Assembly: GCA_029067085.1 (NCBI GenBank)
Contig: JAIEFE010000021.1
Location: 62,001 to 126,000 of the forward strand
DNA length: 64,000 nt
Source: Lachnospiraceae bacterium
Lineage (GTDB): Bacteria; Bacillota; Clostridia; Lachnospirales; Lachnospiraceae
Direction: 5' to 3'
Of the stretch, positions 63,689 through 64,000 are shown one piece after another. The notes below the pieces were generated by a model that saw only the letters and a program-made list of their open reading frames with translations, was not told the DNA's origin and searched no databases. Numbering within the stretch: position 1 is the stretch's first letter; the number at the start of each line of letters is the position of its first letter. The translations under genes were made by a program, and so were the position numbers.

Positions 63689-64000
63689 TTATGATACTAA
63701 AAGCAGGCAGGCCAGAGGCACAGTCACAAGGCTCAATACAGTAGTCAAAATGATAGCCTGTGAGATTGACTCGGTTTCCATATCCATCTGTTTGGCGAGC
63801 ATGAGAGGCATATTGGCGGCAGGAACCGCGACCATCAAAAGCATTGTGTTTAAAATAAGTTTATTAGTAAGAAAGCCGCGCATCAGCAGCATGCAGCCAA
63901 TGGGCAAGAGAACCTGTCGAAGCAGGGTAAAGGCGTAGAGCTTCGGATGGGAGAAGATGTCCTTAGGCGCCATCTGCGCCACGGATACGCCAAGCACCAG
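63689..64000 (-). CDS. AEC-family (auxin efflux carrier-like) transporter, partial C-terminus
   Basis: The frame enters from the right edge of the window, so only the last 100 or so residues are present. They contain three hydrophobic spans with the AEC-type sequence LRQVLLPIGCMLLMRGFLT, then NTMLLMVAVPAANMPLMLAKQ, and a terminal span TVLSLVTVPLACLLLV. AEC proteins export malate, auxin or related anions. The N-terminal half lies outside the window. Confidence 0.85.
   Translation of the reverse strand: MVLGVSVAQMAPKDIFSHPKLYAFTLLRQVLLPIGCMLLMRGFLTNKLILNTMLLMVAVPAANMPLMLAKQMDMETESISQAIILTTVLSLVTVPLACLLLVS

Overview
The window looks like a Gram-positive, low-GC anaerobe of the Lachnospiraceae type (Clostridium cluster XIVa). 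This is inferred from the AT-rich accessory DNA, strong AGGAGG-type ribosome binding sites, the Rpn-family nuclease remnants with EGIEKG tails, a DUF4474 protein beside a LpxH-like phosphoesterase, and a short single-copy pyruvate kinase. It has not been checked by database search.

Positions 1-36800 are a large surface-polysaccharide locus. After one unrecognised gene and scattered GT2 glycosyltransferases come a galactofuranose block (UDP-galactopyranose mutase, two galactofuranosyltransferase-like GT2 enzymes, a Wzm/Wzt-type ABC exporter) and a secreted beta-helix protein with a polytopic membrane protein. A CDP-sugar operon follows (12831-22096). It has the three enzymes that make CDP-3,6-dideoxyhexose intermediates, interleaved with a DRE-TIM aldolase, a HAD phosphatase, a ThDP enzyme and an SDR reductase. 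That set suggests a carbon-branched 3,6-dideoxy sugar of the yersiniose type or a relative. A GtrB-like polyprenyl-phosphate glycosyltransferase is embedded in it.

Positions 22192-30509 carry a phosphocholine module (LicD, an unusual winged-helix/nucleotidyltransferase/double-kinase fusion, LicC, a BCCT choline transporter) plus an oppositely oriented pyruvyltransferase and dead transposase DNA. The segment is bounded by two 21-bp quasi-palindromes that are exact inverted copies of each other, and a tyrosine recombinase gene starts just outside the right-hand copy. I propose that this is an invertible cassette that phase-varies decoration of the glycan (phosphocholine versus pyruvate). A flippase, a GLUG-like surface protein and an MBOAT/SGNH acylation pair (31620-36796) finish the locus.

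Positions 36800-38500 are a scrap zone: a collapsed Rpn-family gene, a second Rpn fragment on the other strand, and a short fragment of a second rfbG-like gene. Positions 38514-51842 hold what I consider the most novel system: a translationally coupled operon of a ComEC-like metallo-beta-lactamase protein, a trypsin-like serine protease with a large C-terminal region, and a 3023-residue protein of unknown family, with a second metallo-beta-lactamase gene facing it. Next to this lies a 5-kb segment with a TIR-like/TPR protein and a MATCAP-like (DUF1704) metallopeptidase, flanked by a near-identical direct repeat of 411 and 577 bp. The arrangement resembles a biological-conflict island.

From about 57.9 kb to the end the DNA becomes visibly more GC-rich and holds ordinary chromosomal genes: cyclophilin, GNAT acetyltransferase, DMT transporter, pyruvate kinase, metallophosphoesterase, DUF4474 protein and a partial AEC transporter. 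No tRNA, rRNA or CRISPR array was seen.
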